Source: an uncultured Collinsella sp.
GTDB lineage: Bacteria > Actinomycetota > Coriobacteriia > Coriobacteriales > Coriobacteriaceae
Assembly (NCBI GenBank): GCA_900542155.1
Contig: UQMD01000006.1
Span: 1-64,000, forward strand
Direction of reading: 5' to 3'
DNA length: 64,000 bases
The notes beneath the pieces are model-generated. The model saw only the letters and a program-made list of their open reading frames with translations, made no database searches and had not been told where the DNA came from. The position numbers and the translations under genes are program-made. Numbering within the stretch: position 1 is the stretch's first letter; every line of letters begins with the position of its first letter. Below are positions 25,317 to 36,200 of this stretch, piece after piece.

Positions 25317-27161
25317 CTAGCAACCCTCCTTTGAGCAAGTAGGCGCAGGGGCAGTCGGGGCGGACGCGGGCACCGTGCTCCCCTGCTGGCCCTCGAGCTC
25401 CTCGCGGCGCAGCTGCGACTGGCAAATCTCGCGATAGAGCTGGCAGCTTGCATACAGCTCGTCATGCGTGCCCAGGCCCGCAACCGATCCGTGGTCGAGC
25501 ACGCAGATCATGTCGGCATCGCGCACGGTCGAGACGCGCTGGCTCACAATCACCGTGGTCAGCGGCAGCCCGCCCTCGGCGGCACCGCGCACGCTGCGCT
25601 CGCGAATGGCATGGCGAAGCGCCGCGTCGGTCTTAAAGTCGAGCGCCGAGGCAGAATCGTCCATGATCAATATCCGAGGCGAACCCACCAAGGCGCGCGC
25701 GATGGTCAGGCGCTGGCGCTGGCCACCGCTAAAGTTCTTGCCGCCCGCCTCGACCGGGGCATCGAGCCCCTGCGGTTTGTTGCGCACGAACTCGCTCGCC
25801 TGCGCCATGTCGAGCGCCGCCCAGAGCTCCTCGTCGGTTGCCGACTCGTCACGCCAGGTCAGGTTGCTGCGGATCGTGCCGCTCACCAGCGACGCGCGCT
25901 GCGGTACGGTCGCGACCACGTGGCGCAGCTGGTCGAGCGGCCAGGTGCGCACGTCGGCACCCATCACGCTCACGCTGCCGGTGCTCGCATCGTAGAGGCG
26001 CAGAATAAGCGAAACGAGCGTGGACTTGCCGCTACCCGTGCCGCCGATAATACCGAGCGTCTTGCCCAGCGGGAGCTCCAGCGTCACATCGTTGACAGCA
26101 TTGGCCGCGCCGGCGCCAAACGAGAAGCTCGCATGGTCAAAGCTCAGCGCAGGAACGGGAGCGACATTGCCCGGCTCGGGCAGTGCGACCGTCTCGTTGT
26201 CCTCGTCGGTGATGCTCGGCATGCAATTGAGCACCTCGTTGATGCGCGACGCGCTGGCGCTCGCCTTGGTAAAGACCACAACCAGGTTGGCGACGTACAC
26301 GATGGAGGTGAGCGTCTGCGTCATGTAGTTCACAAACGCCATGACCTGGCCCTGCGTGAGCTCGCCCACGTTGACCTGGATACCGCCCACCCACAGGATG
26401 GCGCACACGCCCAGGTTCATCACAAGAAACGTGACGGGGTTGAGAATCGACGAGAGCTTGCCCACCGCGATGGCAGTATTGGCCTGGTCGTCGGCTGCCT
26501 GGGCAAAGCGCTCGCGCTCATGGTCTTCGCGCACGAAGGCGCGAACCACGCGGGCGCCCGAAAGGCCCTCGCGGCAGATAAGCGCGATGCGGTCAAGCTT
26601 TGCCTGCAGTTGCTTGTAGTACGGGATACAGCGCGCCATGACAAACCAAAACACCAGGCCGATGGCGGGCGTGCAAATCAAAAAGATAATGCCGAGCTTA
26701 AGGTCGATGGCAAGGGCCGCGACCATGGAGCCCACCGCCAGGAAGGGCCAGCGGATGAGCATGCGCACGCCCAGCGCCACAGCGAGCTGCACCTGGTTGA
26801 CGTCGTTGGTGATGCGGGTGATAAGCGACGGCGTGCCGAAGCGGTCGAGTTCGGCATAGCTCAGCTTGTTGATGTGCTCGTAGAGCGCACCACGGATATC
26901 GGTGCCCATGCCCTGCGAGGTAAGCGCCGCCATCTTTTGGCAGACAAGCGTAAACGAGATGCCGATCACGGCCATGGCGGCAAGCACCATACCGCAGCGG
27001 ATGACGGCGCTCACGTCGTGCGAGCCAATGCCTTTATCGATCATCTGGGCAATCACCAGCGGCGTAAGCAGGTCAAAGATCACTTCGATCAGCTTGCACG
27101 CAGGGCCAATCACCATATACCGGCGAAACTTACCACCAAAACGCCTGAGCAGCTCAATCAT
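25317..27161 (-). CDS. ABC exporter half-transporter A (permease-ATPase)
   Basis: A 614-aa partner of the adjacent subunit. The transmembrane domain opens MIELLRRFGGKFRRYMVIGP. The ATPase has Walker A IGGTGSGKST, signature FSGGQRQRL and Walker B ILIMDDSASALD, where Asp replaces the usual catalytic Glu. That non-canonical site is the hallmark of the degenerate half of heterodimeric ABC exporters, so the partner probably does most of the hydrolysis. Start is the ATG at 27159-27161, with GGGAG about 11 nt upstream; the longer open frame is not conserved in style. First gene of a two-gene operon. Confidence 0.93.
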   Translation of the reverse strand: MIELLRRFGGKFRRYMVIGPACKLIEVIFDLLTPLVIAQMIDKGIGSHDVSAVIRCGMVLAAMAVIGISFTLVCQKMAALTSQGMGTDIRGALYEHINKLSYAELDRFGTPSLITRITNDVNQVQLAVALGVRMLIRWPFLAVGSMVAALAIDLKLGIIFLICTPAIGLVFWFVMARCIPYYKQLQAKLDRIALICREGLSGARVVRAFVREDHERERFAQAADDQANTAIAVGKLSSILNPVTFLVMNLGVCAILWVGGIQVNVGELTQGQVMAFVNYMTQTLTSIVYVANLVVVFTKASASASRINEVLNCMPSITDEDNETVALPEPGNVAPVPALSFDHASFSFGAGAANAVNDVTLELPLGKTLGIIGGTGSGKSTLVSLILRLYDASTGSVSVMGADVRTWPLDQLRHVVATVPQRASLVSGTIRSNLTWRDESATDEELWAALDMAQASEFVRNKPQGLDAPVEAGGKNFSGGQRQRLTIARALVGSPRILIMDDSASALDFKTDAALRHAIRERSVRGAAEGGLPLTTVIVSQRVSTVRDADMICVLDHGSVAGLGTHDELYASCQLYREICQSQLRREELEGQQGSTVPASAPTAPAPTCSKEGC

Positions 27162-27254
27162 GTATAGGCGCTCCCTATCATCATTCACACTCAATTCGAA
27201 CCATGATAGTACCGCCACCCCAAAAGAAGCGTAAACAACTCGTCATTTCTAACG

Positions 27255-27650
27255 GGATTCAGTTTTCAGAGGGGTATACGCGCACACCCAGCCAGTGGCG
27301 GGCAAACCGCCTGATATACTTAGATTAGTGCTACCAAGTTAGTCGCCGACCCTTGAAATGAGGTGCCGAGATGAACGACATTCTCGCAAGAAGAGCAAGA
27401 CGAGCAACCGTGGGCATCGCCCTTTCCGCGGCGCTTGTCGCGGGAATCGCCCCCCCGTAACGGCGATCGCGGCAGAAACCAGCGCCCCCACCGGTGCGGC
27501 CGTTTCGCAGACGAGCACCGCCAACGGCAATTCGGGCGCCCTGCAGACGGAAGATGCGGCCGCCGCAAAGGAAAAAGCGTATGCAGCCATGCAGGAAGCG
27601 CTCAAAAACCTCGAGGCCGCAAAAGACGCCGCAAGTCCCGAGAAAATTGC
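27255..27650. repeat. Duplicated promoter and 5' coding block, copy A
   Basis: From the GGGGTATACGCGCAC segment through the first 280 nt of coding sequence this block matches 28619-28998. The coding parts look identical by eye, including the C7 tract; the upstream parts differ at a few bases. Downstream the two genes diverge abruptly. Confidence 0.85.
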
Positions 27651-28413
27651 GAGATTCAATGATGACATTGCCCGTTTTCAAGAGCTCCGCGACAAGATGG
27701 CGGCGCAAGCCGCCGAATTGAGGGAATCCCTCCCCACCATGCAAGCGGACATCGATGCAGCCCAAGCCAAAACCGACGAGGCCATCAACCGGGTAAGCAA
27801 GCTCCAGGAAAAATTAGACATGAAGCTTGAGGAGCTTAAGGCAGTCGAAGCACTCGGCGACGAGGAGCTTGTCGAAACTGTTAAACAGCAAATAAAGTCG
27901 TTGCGCCAAGAGATCGTAACGGCAAAAGCGCGAGTTGACTTTTGCGAAATGGAGCTCCGCGAGGCCCAGGACCGCCTCAAAAGGCAGGAAAGACAAGTTA
28001 ATGACTGTGAGCGTGCTGCAGAGAAGTATAAAGCCCATATCGACCAGTTCACAGCCTGGCGAGATGCGCTCCTCGACAATTTGGAAAAGGCGCAAACGGC
28101 CTATGACGACGCCTGCAAAGCATACGAAGAGGCAAAAGCTGCAGCAGACAAGGCCACCTCGCCCGAGATAACGCAACCGGCAGAGACGACACCGCCCGCC
28201 GGCTCAGCGCAGCCGTCCGGAACAACGCTGCCCACCAATTCGCCCACATCAGGCAAAGACGCTCGACCGAGCTCCACCAAGCAAGCAAATGCAGGCGGCA
28301 AGCTTGCAAATACGGGCGACACAGCGCCGAGCGCAATCGCACTCGCAGGCATCGCCGTCACAGGACTCGGAATAGCCACCGCGGGTGTGCGCCGCATCAA
28401 GAACTCAAGGTAG
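27371..28413 (+). CDS. LPXTG coiled-coil surface protein A, out of frame at a C7 tract
   Basis: An ATG at 27371 with GAGGTG 8 nt upstream opens a signal peptide (MNDILARRARRATVGIALSA, then ALVAGIAPP) that hits TAA at 27458-27460. The stop lies directly after a run of seven C (27450-27456). With eight C the frame would run on as VTAIAAETSAPTG and continue about 315 residues: an Ala/Glu/Lys-rich coiled coil (~60-260), a Pro/Thr/Ser stretch, and a sortase tail KLANTGD, hydrophobic helix and RRIKNSR. In this sequence the gene is therefore off, unless ribosomes slip -1 on C-CCC-CCG. Wall-anchored surface protein when in frame. Tandem paralogue follows at 28719. Confidence 0.8.
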
Positions 28414-28456
28414 CTACCAGCGAACGTCGCCTTTGCCAATCCGCAAGCCCAAAATC

Positions 28457-28504
28457 AAAAGAGGCCCCGCTTCCCCAACTCAAACGAAGGAAGCGGGCCT
28501 CTTT
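28457..28504 (+). terminator. Terminator of surface protein A
   Basis: AAAGAGGCCCCGCTTCC and GGAAGCGGGCCTCTTT form a long stem with a trailing T-run. A similar stem follows copy B (29768-29807), so the 3' ends were duplicated too. Confidence 0.8.
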
Positions 28505-28718
28505 ACTTGTTAAAACAGATGCCAACGCCGCCGTCTCTTGAACCACGTAGCCATCAATGCCCAGACAACACTAGCAAGCCGCATTCCTTAAGGGATAGAT
28601 TTAATGGCTGTTAATCAAGGGGTATACGCGCACGCCCGATCAATGGCGGGCAAACCGCCTGATATACTTACATTAGTGCTACCAAGTGAGTCGCCGACCC
28701 TTGAAATGAGGTGCCGAG

Positions 28719-29722
28719 ATGAACGACATTCTCGCAAGAAGAGCAAGACGAGCAACCGTGGGCATCGCCCTTTCCGCGGCGCTTGTCGCGGGAATCGCCC
28801 CCCCGTAACGGCGATCGCGGCAGAAACCAGCGCCCCCACCGGTGCGGCCGTTTCGCAGACGAGCACCGCCAACGGCAATTCGGGCGCCCTGCAGACGGAA
28901 GATGCGGCCGCCGCAAAGGAAAAAGCGTATGCAGCCATGCAGGAAGCGCTCAAAAACCTCGAGGCCGCAAAAGACGCCGCAAGTCCCGAGAAAATTGCGG
29001 AAATCGATACTAAAATTGCCATTTTTCAAGAGAACTACGACACTAATTTGGCGCAAGCCGCCATATATAAGGAATCCCTTCCTACCATGCAAGCGAACGT
29101 CGATGCAGCTCAAGCCGAATGCGATAAGGCCCACAACCGGACAAGAGCCCTTGAGGCAGAATTAAATAAAATCGACTACACGACTCCTGCCGAAACTATT
29201 CGGCAGTTGCAAGAGGCGATCACAGAGGCAATAATGCAAGAAAATTCCTGTGAAGATAAGCTTGAGCACTGCCGAATGCGCCTCGAAAGTCATAAAAGCC
29301 TGATTTATTTCTTTGAAAGCGAAGTGGAGTTTAATAAAACCCATCTCGACGGAGAAACAGCCAAGCGGGATGCGCTCCTCGACGATTTGAAAAGAGCGCA
29401 AACGGCCTATGACGACGCCTGCAAGGCATACGAAGAGGCAAAGGCCGCGGCGGACAAGACCGCCTCGCCCGAGATAACGCAACCGACCGAGACGACGCCT
29501 CCCTCCAACTCGACGCAACCGACCGAGACGACGCAGCCCACCGGCTCGCCCGCGACCGGCAAATACGCTCCATCGAGCTCCACCAAGCAAGCAGATACGA
29601 CCGCCGGCAAGCTCGCGAACACGGGAGATGCAGCGCCGAGTGCAATCGCACTCGCGGCAATCGCCGCCGCAGGCCTCGGAATAACCGCCACAGCCACACG
29701 CCGCATCAGGAACTCAAAATAG
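28719..29722 (+). CDS. LPXTG coiled-coil surface protein B, out of frame at a C7 tract
   Basis: Tandem paralogue of 27371-28413. The promoter, ribosome site, signal peptide and first 280 coding nt are copied, including the C7 tract (28798-28804) and the resulting TAA. The middle is different from copy A: a coiled coil with IDTKIAIFQENYDTNLAQAA and ETIRQLQEAITEAIMQENSC. The end is again related, with repeated TETTQPT-like Pro/Thr sequence, the sortase motif KLANTGD, a hydrophobic helix and RRIRNSK. One extra C would give a protein of about 335 aa exported and sortase-linked to the wall. Codons in the middle are more AT-rich than at the ends, suggesting a swapped cassette. Confidence 0.8.
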
Positions 29723-29767
29723 CCGCCAGCGGTTATTGTCTTCGCCAATCCACAAGCCCAGAGACAA

Positions 29768-29807
29768 AAAGAGGCCTGTTTCCCCACCTAGGGAAACGGG
29801 CCTCTTT
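29768..29807 (+). terminator. Terminator of surface protein B
   Basis: AAAGAGGCCTGTTTCC and GGAAACGGGCCTCTTT with a short loop; counterpart of 28457-28504. Confidence 0.8.
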
Positions 29808-29942
29808 AACTACAAAAATTCAAGCAACAGCACCGCCGCCTCTTGAACCACGTAGCCATCAATGCCCAAACAACGCCAACGAGCAGCAAAAGACACGGGA
29901 TTAAATTATTCAGATAAATGTGACCCTTCAGGTGGTTTTGGT

Positions 29943-30049
29943 CGGCTACCCGCGAGTGCCGGCAGGGCGCTTGGTAGTCGAGCGATCCCGCAGGCAAAGC
30001 CGAGGACCAGCGAGACACCAAGCGCCCTGCCGGCACTCGCGGGTAGCCG
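29943..30049. repeat. 33-bp perfect inverted repeat
   Basis: The arms 29943-29975 and 30017-30049 are exact 33-nt reverse complements (start CGGCTACCCGCGAGTGCCGG) around a 41-nt centre. It lies between surface gene B and the 3' end of ffs, in the convergent gap. It has no coding content. Confidence 0.85.
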
Positions 30050-30061
30050 CGGCACCAAAAA

Positions 30062-30181
30062 GCGCCTGCGCGCTCGATGGATTCGGATGCCCGACAGAGG
30101 CTCCTTATGGCTGCTTCCTTCCGGACCTGACCAGATTCGGAACATGTCGTCATCCGAACCCATCGAACGCGCTAGGCGCTC
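30062..30181 (-). ncRNA. ffs: Signal recognition particle RNA (4.5S-type)
   Basis: The minus strand carries the conserved SRP apical loop GGTCAGGTCCGGAAGGAAGC followed by AGCC, the most invariant part of bacterial 4.5S RNA. Flanking sequences pair over a long stem: GCGCCTAGCGCGTTCGATGG at the 5' side with CCATCGAGCGCGCAGGCGC at the 3' side, then TTTTT. With Ffh it forms the SRP that targets membrane proteins. Ends are inferred from the stem and may be off by a few bases. Promoter elements are recognisable just upstream. Confidence 0.92.
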
Positions 30182-30186
30182 GGTAT

Positions 30187-30215
30187 ATCTTACCTGCTCC
30201 CGTCCAGCAGGGCAA
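30187..30215 (-). promoter_or_regulatory. ffs promoter
   Basis: Reading the minus strand, -35 TTGCCC (30210-30215) and -10 TAAGAT (30187-30192) are 17 nt apart, placing transcription start near the 5' end of the SRP stem. Confidence 0.6.
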
Positions 30216-30251
30216 GTGGGGCGAACCCATCGGATGGATTCGCCCCACTCG
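30215..30251 (-). terminator. Hairpin after the giant adhesin gene
   Basis: AGTGGGGCGAA and TTCGCCCCACT enclose CCATCGGATGG, itself a small palindrome. It begins 10 nt beyond the adhesin stop, overlapping the ffs promoter region; the T-run is poor. Confidence 0.5.
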
Positions 30252-30260
30252 TCCATATCG

Positions 30261-33200
30261 CTAGCGGCGCCTACGGTACAGGACCGCGCCGCCCGCTGCG
30301 GTCAGCGCGCCGATGCCGGCCATGGCCGCGAGCGCCTCGACCGGCAGGCTGCGGTCGCCGGTGTCGGGCATGCCGCCCTTGGAGCCGTCGCCGCTGGAGC
30401 CGCTGCCGGAGCCGTTATCTGAACCGCCGCCCGAGCCGCCGCCCGGCGTGCCGGGGTTCTCGGGGGTGCCGGGGGTCCCGGGCTCCTCGGCGTAGCTGTT
30501 GGTGAAGACCGGCGGCAGGTTGGCGTCGCCCTCGTAGGAGACCCTCGCCGACAGGTAGCCCGTCTTGGTGCCGTCTGACGCCTCGTCGCTCACCGTGACG
30601 ACGATCCTGTGCACCGCCTTGTCGTAGGTCACGTGCGCCTGGCCGTCGTCGACCTCGCTCACCGTGAAGGTGTAGGTGCCGGCCTGCTTGAACGTCAGCG
30701 CATCGAACGCGACGCTGCCGTCCGCGGCGTTCTTGGCGGTCGACATGACCTTGCCGTCCCGGCCCTTGAGCTCAAAGCTGAACTGGCCCGCCTTGAGCTC
30801 GGCGCCCTTGAGCACCTTGGCGGCGCCCAGCTTGAGGGTGACGGGCGCGGCCTGGTAGCCGTTGGTGAACGTCACCGAGTCGTCGCCCGCGGCATTGCCC
30901 TCGGCATCCATGAGCTCGTGCCTGACGGCGAGCGTGCCGTTTCCGGCATCGGTGACCGTCGTGCGCACGCGGTACGTCGCCCTGTCGTACGTCACGCCGC
31001 CCGCCGTGCCGGCGACCTCGCGCAGCTCGTAGCCGTACGCGCCGGGCGCGGTGTAGGTGACAGGGTTGAGCGCGACCGTGCCGTCGGCGGCGTTCCTGCC
31101 CGTCGCCGCGACGATCTCGCTGCCGTCGGCGGCAATCTCGACCAGCTGGAACTCGAACTCGCCCTCGGCCAGGTCGCGGCCCTTGAGCTTCTTGCCCACC
31201 TTGATCTGGTCGGTGACGGAGCTCGGCGTCGGGTTCACGCCGTAGGTGTTGGTGAACTCGAACGCGCCCTTGCCCCCGGGCGTGCCCTCTGCGGGCAGGA
31301 CCTCCGCGGCGAGCGTGCCCGCCTTGGTGTCCTCGACGACCCTGACCGCGAAGGTCTTGGTCGCCGTCGCGTCGTTGACCACGCCGTCGACCGAGCCGGA
31401 CTCGCTCACCCGGTAGGCAAACGTCTTGGTGCGCAGGCCGTCGCCGTCGATCTCGACGTCATCGAGGTCGCTCGGCTGCCTGAACGTGACGCGGCCCAGC
31501 TCGACGTTGCCGGCGGCGTCGTTGGTCGCCTCGGTCACCGTCTTGCCGGAGGCGTCGACCGGTGCGGGCGCGCCGTCCAGCGGCTCAATCTTAAAGGTGT
31601 ACTTGCCCTCGATGTCGGCCTGCGTGAGGCCGAGCCCGGCCTGGCCGAGCGCCAGCGTCTTGGTGCCCGCGAGGTCGACCGTCGCCTCGCCGGCACCATA
31701 GGAATTCACGAACGACAGCGTGCCGTCGGAGCCCTCGGGATAGACCACGGCAGTGTCCAGCCCGCCCTTGCCGTTATCGGTCACCTTGACCGTGATGCCG
31801 AAGCTCGACGTGGCCGCCGTCACGCCCGCGGGCAGCCGGTCCGTGCCGTCCTCGGATACGGTATAGGGGATGGTCCAAGAGCCGTCGGCGGCCCTGGTGG
31901 CGGTGCCGTCCGCCACCATCCGCCCGAGAGCGTCGGTAGTGTAGGAGATGGGCGAGAACGCGAGTCCCGCGGCCTCGCCGTCGCCGGAGGCCCGGTTGGA
32001 CGCGGTCGCGACCACGTTGCCCCGGGCATCGCGGACGGAGAACGAGAACTCGCCCGCCTTCGCGGCGCGGCCCGTCAGCGTCTTGGTGGCATTAATTGCC
32101 ACGTTGCCCTCGCCGCCGAGCGTTCCGGTGGCCTCGTAGGAGTTCTGGAACGCGACCGTCACGGGCGCGGGCGCCGCCATGGCGTCATCTGCCGTGGAGA
32201 CCTCGCTGCGGGCGACCTCGACACCGTCCTTGGCAACCGTGGTCGTGACCGTGAGCTTACCCGTCGCGGCGTCGTAGCTGGGCGCGATGGTCACCGTGCG
32301 CGGCACGGTGTCGTTGGTGTAGCCCTCGCCGCCGAGCTTGGTCTCGGTGACGGTGAAGCTGTAGGTCTTGTCCGCGTCGGCGTCGGTAAACTTCACGTCG
32401 CTGCCCGCAGCACCGCCAATGAGGTCGACCAGGTCGGCCGCACCGTCATCGGCCGCGGCCACGGCGTAGACGTCCTTTTCGGTCTTGAGGCCGAGCTTGG
32501 CGGCCGTCTCGGCGTCGGCGGTCACGGTGAAGGCGAACTGCCCCGCCTCCATGGAGCGGCCGGAGAGCGTCTTGGACAGGCGCACACCCGCGCGGGCCGA
32601 GTAGTCGAGCTTGGTCGTGTAGGTGTTGACGAAGTCGCCGCCGCTCGCCTGCGCGATCGCGGGCGTCGTGGCCGTAAGGTTGCCGGAGCCGTCGTCGGTC
32701 ACGGTCACCGTCATCGTGGCGACGTGGTCGTCGTAGGCCACGCCGGCGATGGCGGAGCCGTCATCGGGCCTGACCTCGCGCACCGTGTAGGTGAAGGTCT
32801 TGGCGCGCACGCGCTTGCCGCCGACCTCGGCGAACCCGGCATCTTTGATGTCATTGAGCGTGTAGCGGATGGAGCCGAAGTTAAAGGCGACCCTATTGCC
32901 CGCCTTGGTGCCGGCGGCGGCCGTCACACTGACGGTCTTGGAGCCGTCGGCAGAGCCCTCGGGCATGGGAGCGCCGCCCTCGCCCGCGAGCGTGAACTGG
33001 AAGCTATCGCCCTCCGCCCAGTCGCGGCCCTCGAGCGTCTTGGTGAAGAGTCCCGCGGTGGAGACGTCCCTGCCCTCGGTGGCCGTTCCGTACGTGTTGG
33101 TGAACGCGACAGTCGCGCCGTCCTCGGTCACGGCGCCTTCGGCCCCCTCGGCCGTGGTCGCGTAGCCCTCGGCGGCATCCTCGGTCACGGTATAGTGCGC

Positions 33201-36200
33201 GCCCACGGGTAGGCCGGAGATGATCTTCTCCCCGCCATCCTTAAGCGTGAAGTTCGCCTTGCCGCCCGCGAACGTCACGGCGTGCTCGCCCTTGCCGAAG
33301 GTGCCGGAGACGGGCTCGCCGTCCCCGTCGGTCAGCGCGACCGTAAAGCCGAACTCTCGCTGGCTGTCGCCGCCGACGACCGTCTTCTTGACGGTGAGGC
33401 TGCCCTCGCGGGACACGCTGTTGTGGGTCGTGTTGGTCTGGGATTCGTTCTCCCCCACCTTGACCGTGGCGGTGTTGGAGATGTCGTCGACCACGGCGGC
33501 TTCGGCGGAGACCTTCACGTCAAAGCTGAGCGTGCCCGTGGCGCCCGCAGCCTGCTCGCCGAGCGACCAGGTAAGGGTGCGCGTCGCGGCGTCGTAGGCG
33601 GCACCGTCGGCAGAACCCTCAACATAGTTAACGCCCTTGGGCAGGACATCGGTCACCGTCACGTCAGCCGCCTGCGCGGCGCCCCTGTCGTCGACGCTGT
33701 TATTGGCCCAGCCGATGGTATAGGTGAGGGTATCGCCCACGCCCACCAGCCTGCCATCCACATTGACCTTGGCACCCGAGGCGTCCGCCTTGGTGACGGT
33801 CTTGGTGTTGTCGTGCGGCGTGAAGGTGTTGGTGAAGGTCTTCTTGCCCCGCTCGTTGAAGATCTCGGCCTTAAGGCCGGCACCAGTCTGAGTCACTGCG
33901 ATGTCGAAGGTGAAGGCATGCGCATCGTCCTCAATCAGGACATCGCCGCTTGCTTTCTCGGTCACGGTCGCGTGGTAGGTGCCCAGATTGGTGAAGCTGA
34001 GCTCGCCAAAGGAAACCTTGCCGTCCTTGTCATTCTTCGCCTCGATTGGGTAGCCCTCGAGGACATTGCCCGCGCCATCGGTGAGGGAGAGCTCGAAGGT
34101 GAATTCCCCCTCCTGGAGGCCGGGCTTGCGGCCTCCAGCGAGCACCTTGGTGAGCTCGGGGACGGACGCCGTGGCGGGGGCGGGGTCGAAGGTGTTGGTG
34201 AAGGCGGCGAAGGAGACCTGGTCTGCCGCGATGGAGCCCTCGGCCTTGGAGCCCTCGGCTCCGTTCACCGCAGCCTTGTAGCCAGCGGCGGCGCGCTCGG
34301 TCACCGTGTAGGCAGTTCCCGCGGGCAGCCCCGTGATCCTCGCCGTCTGGCCATCTTTGAGCTTGAGGGTCGCCTTGCCGTCCTCGAACGTCGCGTCACC
34401 GTAGGTGCCGGACACTTTGCGGCCCATGGCATCGGTGGCCTCAACCACAAACTTAAATATCTTGTCCGCGTCGACCGCCAGGCCCTCGCGCGCCACGACG
34501 GTCTTGGAGACGTCGAGCTCGCCCGTCTTCACAGTGTTGGTCACGGTGAAGCCGCGCTCGGCGTCGCCGGTGACCTTAGGGCTGTAGCCCTCGACGGGCA
34601 CCTCGGCCACGGCGTAGTCGATCACGGAGCCGGACTCGGAGTACTTGGGCAGGCCCTTGAAGGAGCCCTTCCAGCCGTTGGACTCGCTCAGGGTGATCGA
34701 ATCGATGACGGTATCGCCGTTCTTGAGATTTACTTTGACCTCATCAGGATGGGGAATCCTGGGGTTCTCCCAGACCTTTTTAATGGGAATGTCGATATTC
34801 TCGGACTTACCGATGACGACACCGCCGTTGGCGCCGATGCCGCCTCCCAACGGCGCCATATTGCCAGAGATCGTCAGCGACGTCTGACCGCCGCCGAGGT
34901 TATACGCATCCTCGCTCATCACAGATTTAAGCGCGACGTTCGGCGTGGCGTCGGTAAAGGACAGGGGCTCGCCGTTGTCACCACCGGGCAAGAATCGCGG
35001 GATTTCGGGGTTTGTTGCCGCATAAGTGCCTTCGGGGTTAAACAGCCCACCGTCTCTGTACCAGCTGACCTTTCCGCCGCCCGGAGCGCGGTTGGCCAAG
35101 GTCAGTTTGTATTTGGCGTCTTTGAAGCCGGTGAAGACAAAGTCGTCTCCCGCCTCACCAGCCGTGTTCCTGGCGATCAGGCCGCCGTCCTGGACGTAGA
35201 CCTTGGCATCTCCGGTCGGGCAGAACCACATGCCGCCGCCCTGTTTATCCGCATGGTTATCAACAACGAGAGCGTTTTCGATATGGAGCGTACTATAGCC
35301 AAGATACTCGTTGCCTTCGCTATACACGCCGCCACCCATGCTCCAAGCAGTATTGCCCTTGATCTCGCCCGCGCTGAGCGTGACGTCATTCGAATAGGTA
35401 TAGACGCCTCCGCCGGCGGAAGCGGAGTTGCCAGATATGGATCCGCCCTGCATGGTGAAAGCAGTATTCCCCTTTTCGCCGCCCTGGCAGCCCGGGTCAA
35501 CCACACACACTCCGCCGCCTTTGCCTTTGCCCTTGCCAGACACAACGTTGTTCTTAATCTCTCCACCCGTCATGGTGAACTCGGCGTTGCCCTCAATATG
35601 AACTGCTCCGGAAGGATCGTAGGCCGCCTCCAGCCTACTGCTCCTGTTGCCGGAAATCTGGCCACCAGTCATCGTGAACTTGGCTCTTTGGTTTTCGCCC
35701 TTACCCTGGCCGTACGCAAGCACCGCACTGCCTCGATAACCGTTGTTGCCCTCGATGCGGCCTCCGCTCATGTCAAAGCGAGCATCGCCCCACAAAATGA
35801 CGCCAGAAGATGTAAGCCAATAGCAATTGGTGGCCCCGGTAACGACTCCGTTGTTACGGATAACGCCACCCCTCATAACTACATGAGCGCCACTGGACGC
35901 GCGAACGGCACCGCAATACGAATGGCGCAGCTCGCACTGCTCGATAACGCCGCCCGTCATGGTAAGCGAGGCATTTTCTCCCGACACGTCGACGGCGCCC
36001 GCGTTATCACCGCTCGTGGTGCCGTCGTACACGACGGCCTCGTCAGAGAGCACAACTGCTCCCCTGCTAGAAATAATGGCGCCCTTGTTGTAACGGCCTC
36101 TCAGGGACGCTTTCCCTGACAGCTCGAGGGACGCCCTCTCGGCAACATTGACCAATACAGAGACGCCACTTTTCTTTGCCAAGATGGTATAGGGCTTATC

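Noticed and set aside
27358..28413. Start of surface protein A at ATG 27358, in frame with the coiled coil
   Set aside because: It would give a basic N-terminus without a signal peptide, and the ribosome site GAGGTG fits ATG 27371 instead.
29862..30422. Open frames over the ffs/palindrome region
   Set aside because: They overlap the SRP RNA and inverted repeats on either strand and show no protein-family features.
30609..33212. 867-codon plus-strand frame opposite the adhesin
   Set aside because: Arg/Gly/Val-rich product typical of an antisense shadow of Thr/Asp/Gly repeats; the minus-strand frame has clear domains.
33282..36119. 945-codon plus-strand frame opposite the adhesin
   Set aside because: Same reason; it crosses several adhesin domains and has no recognisable domain.
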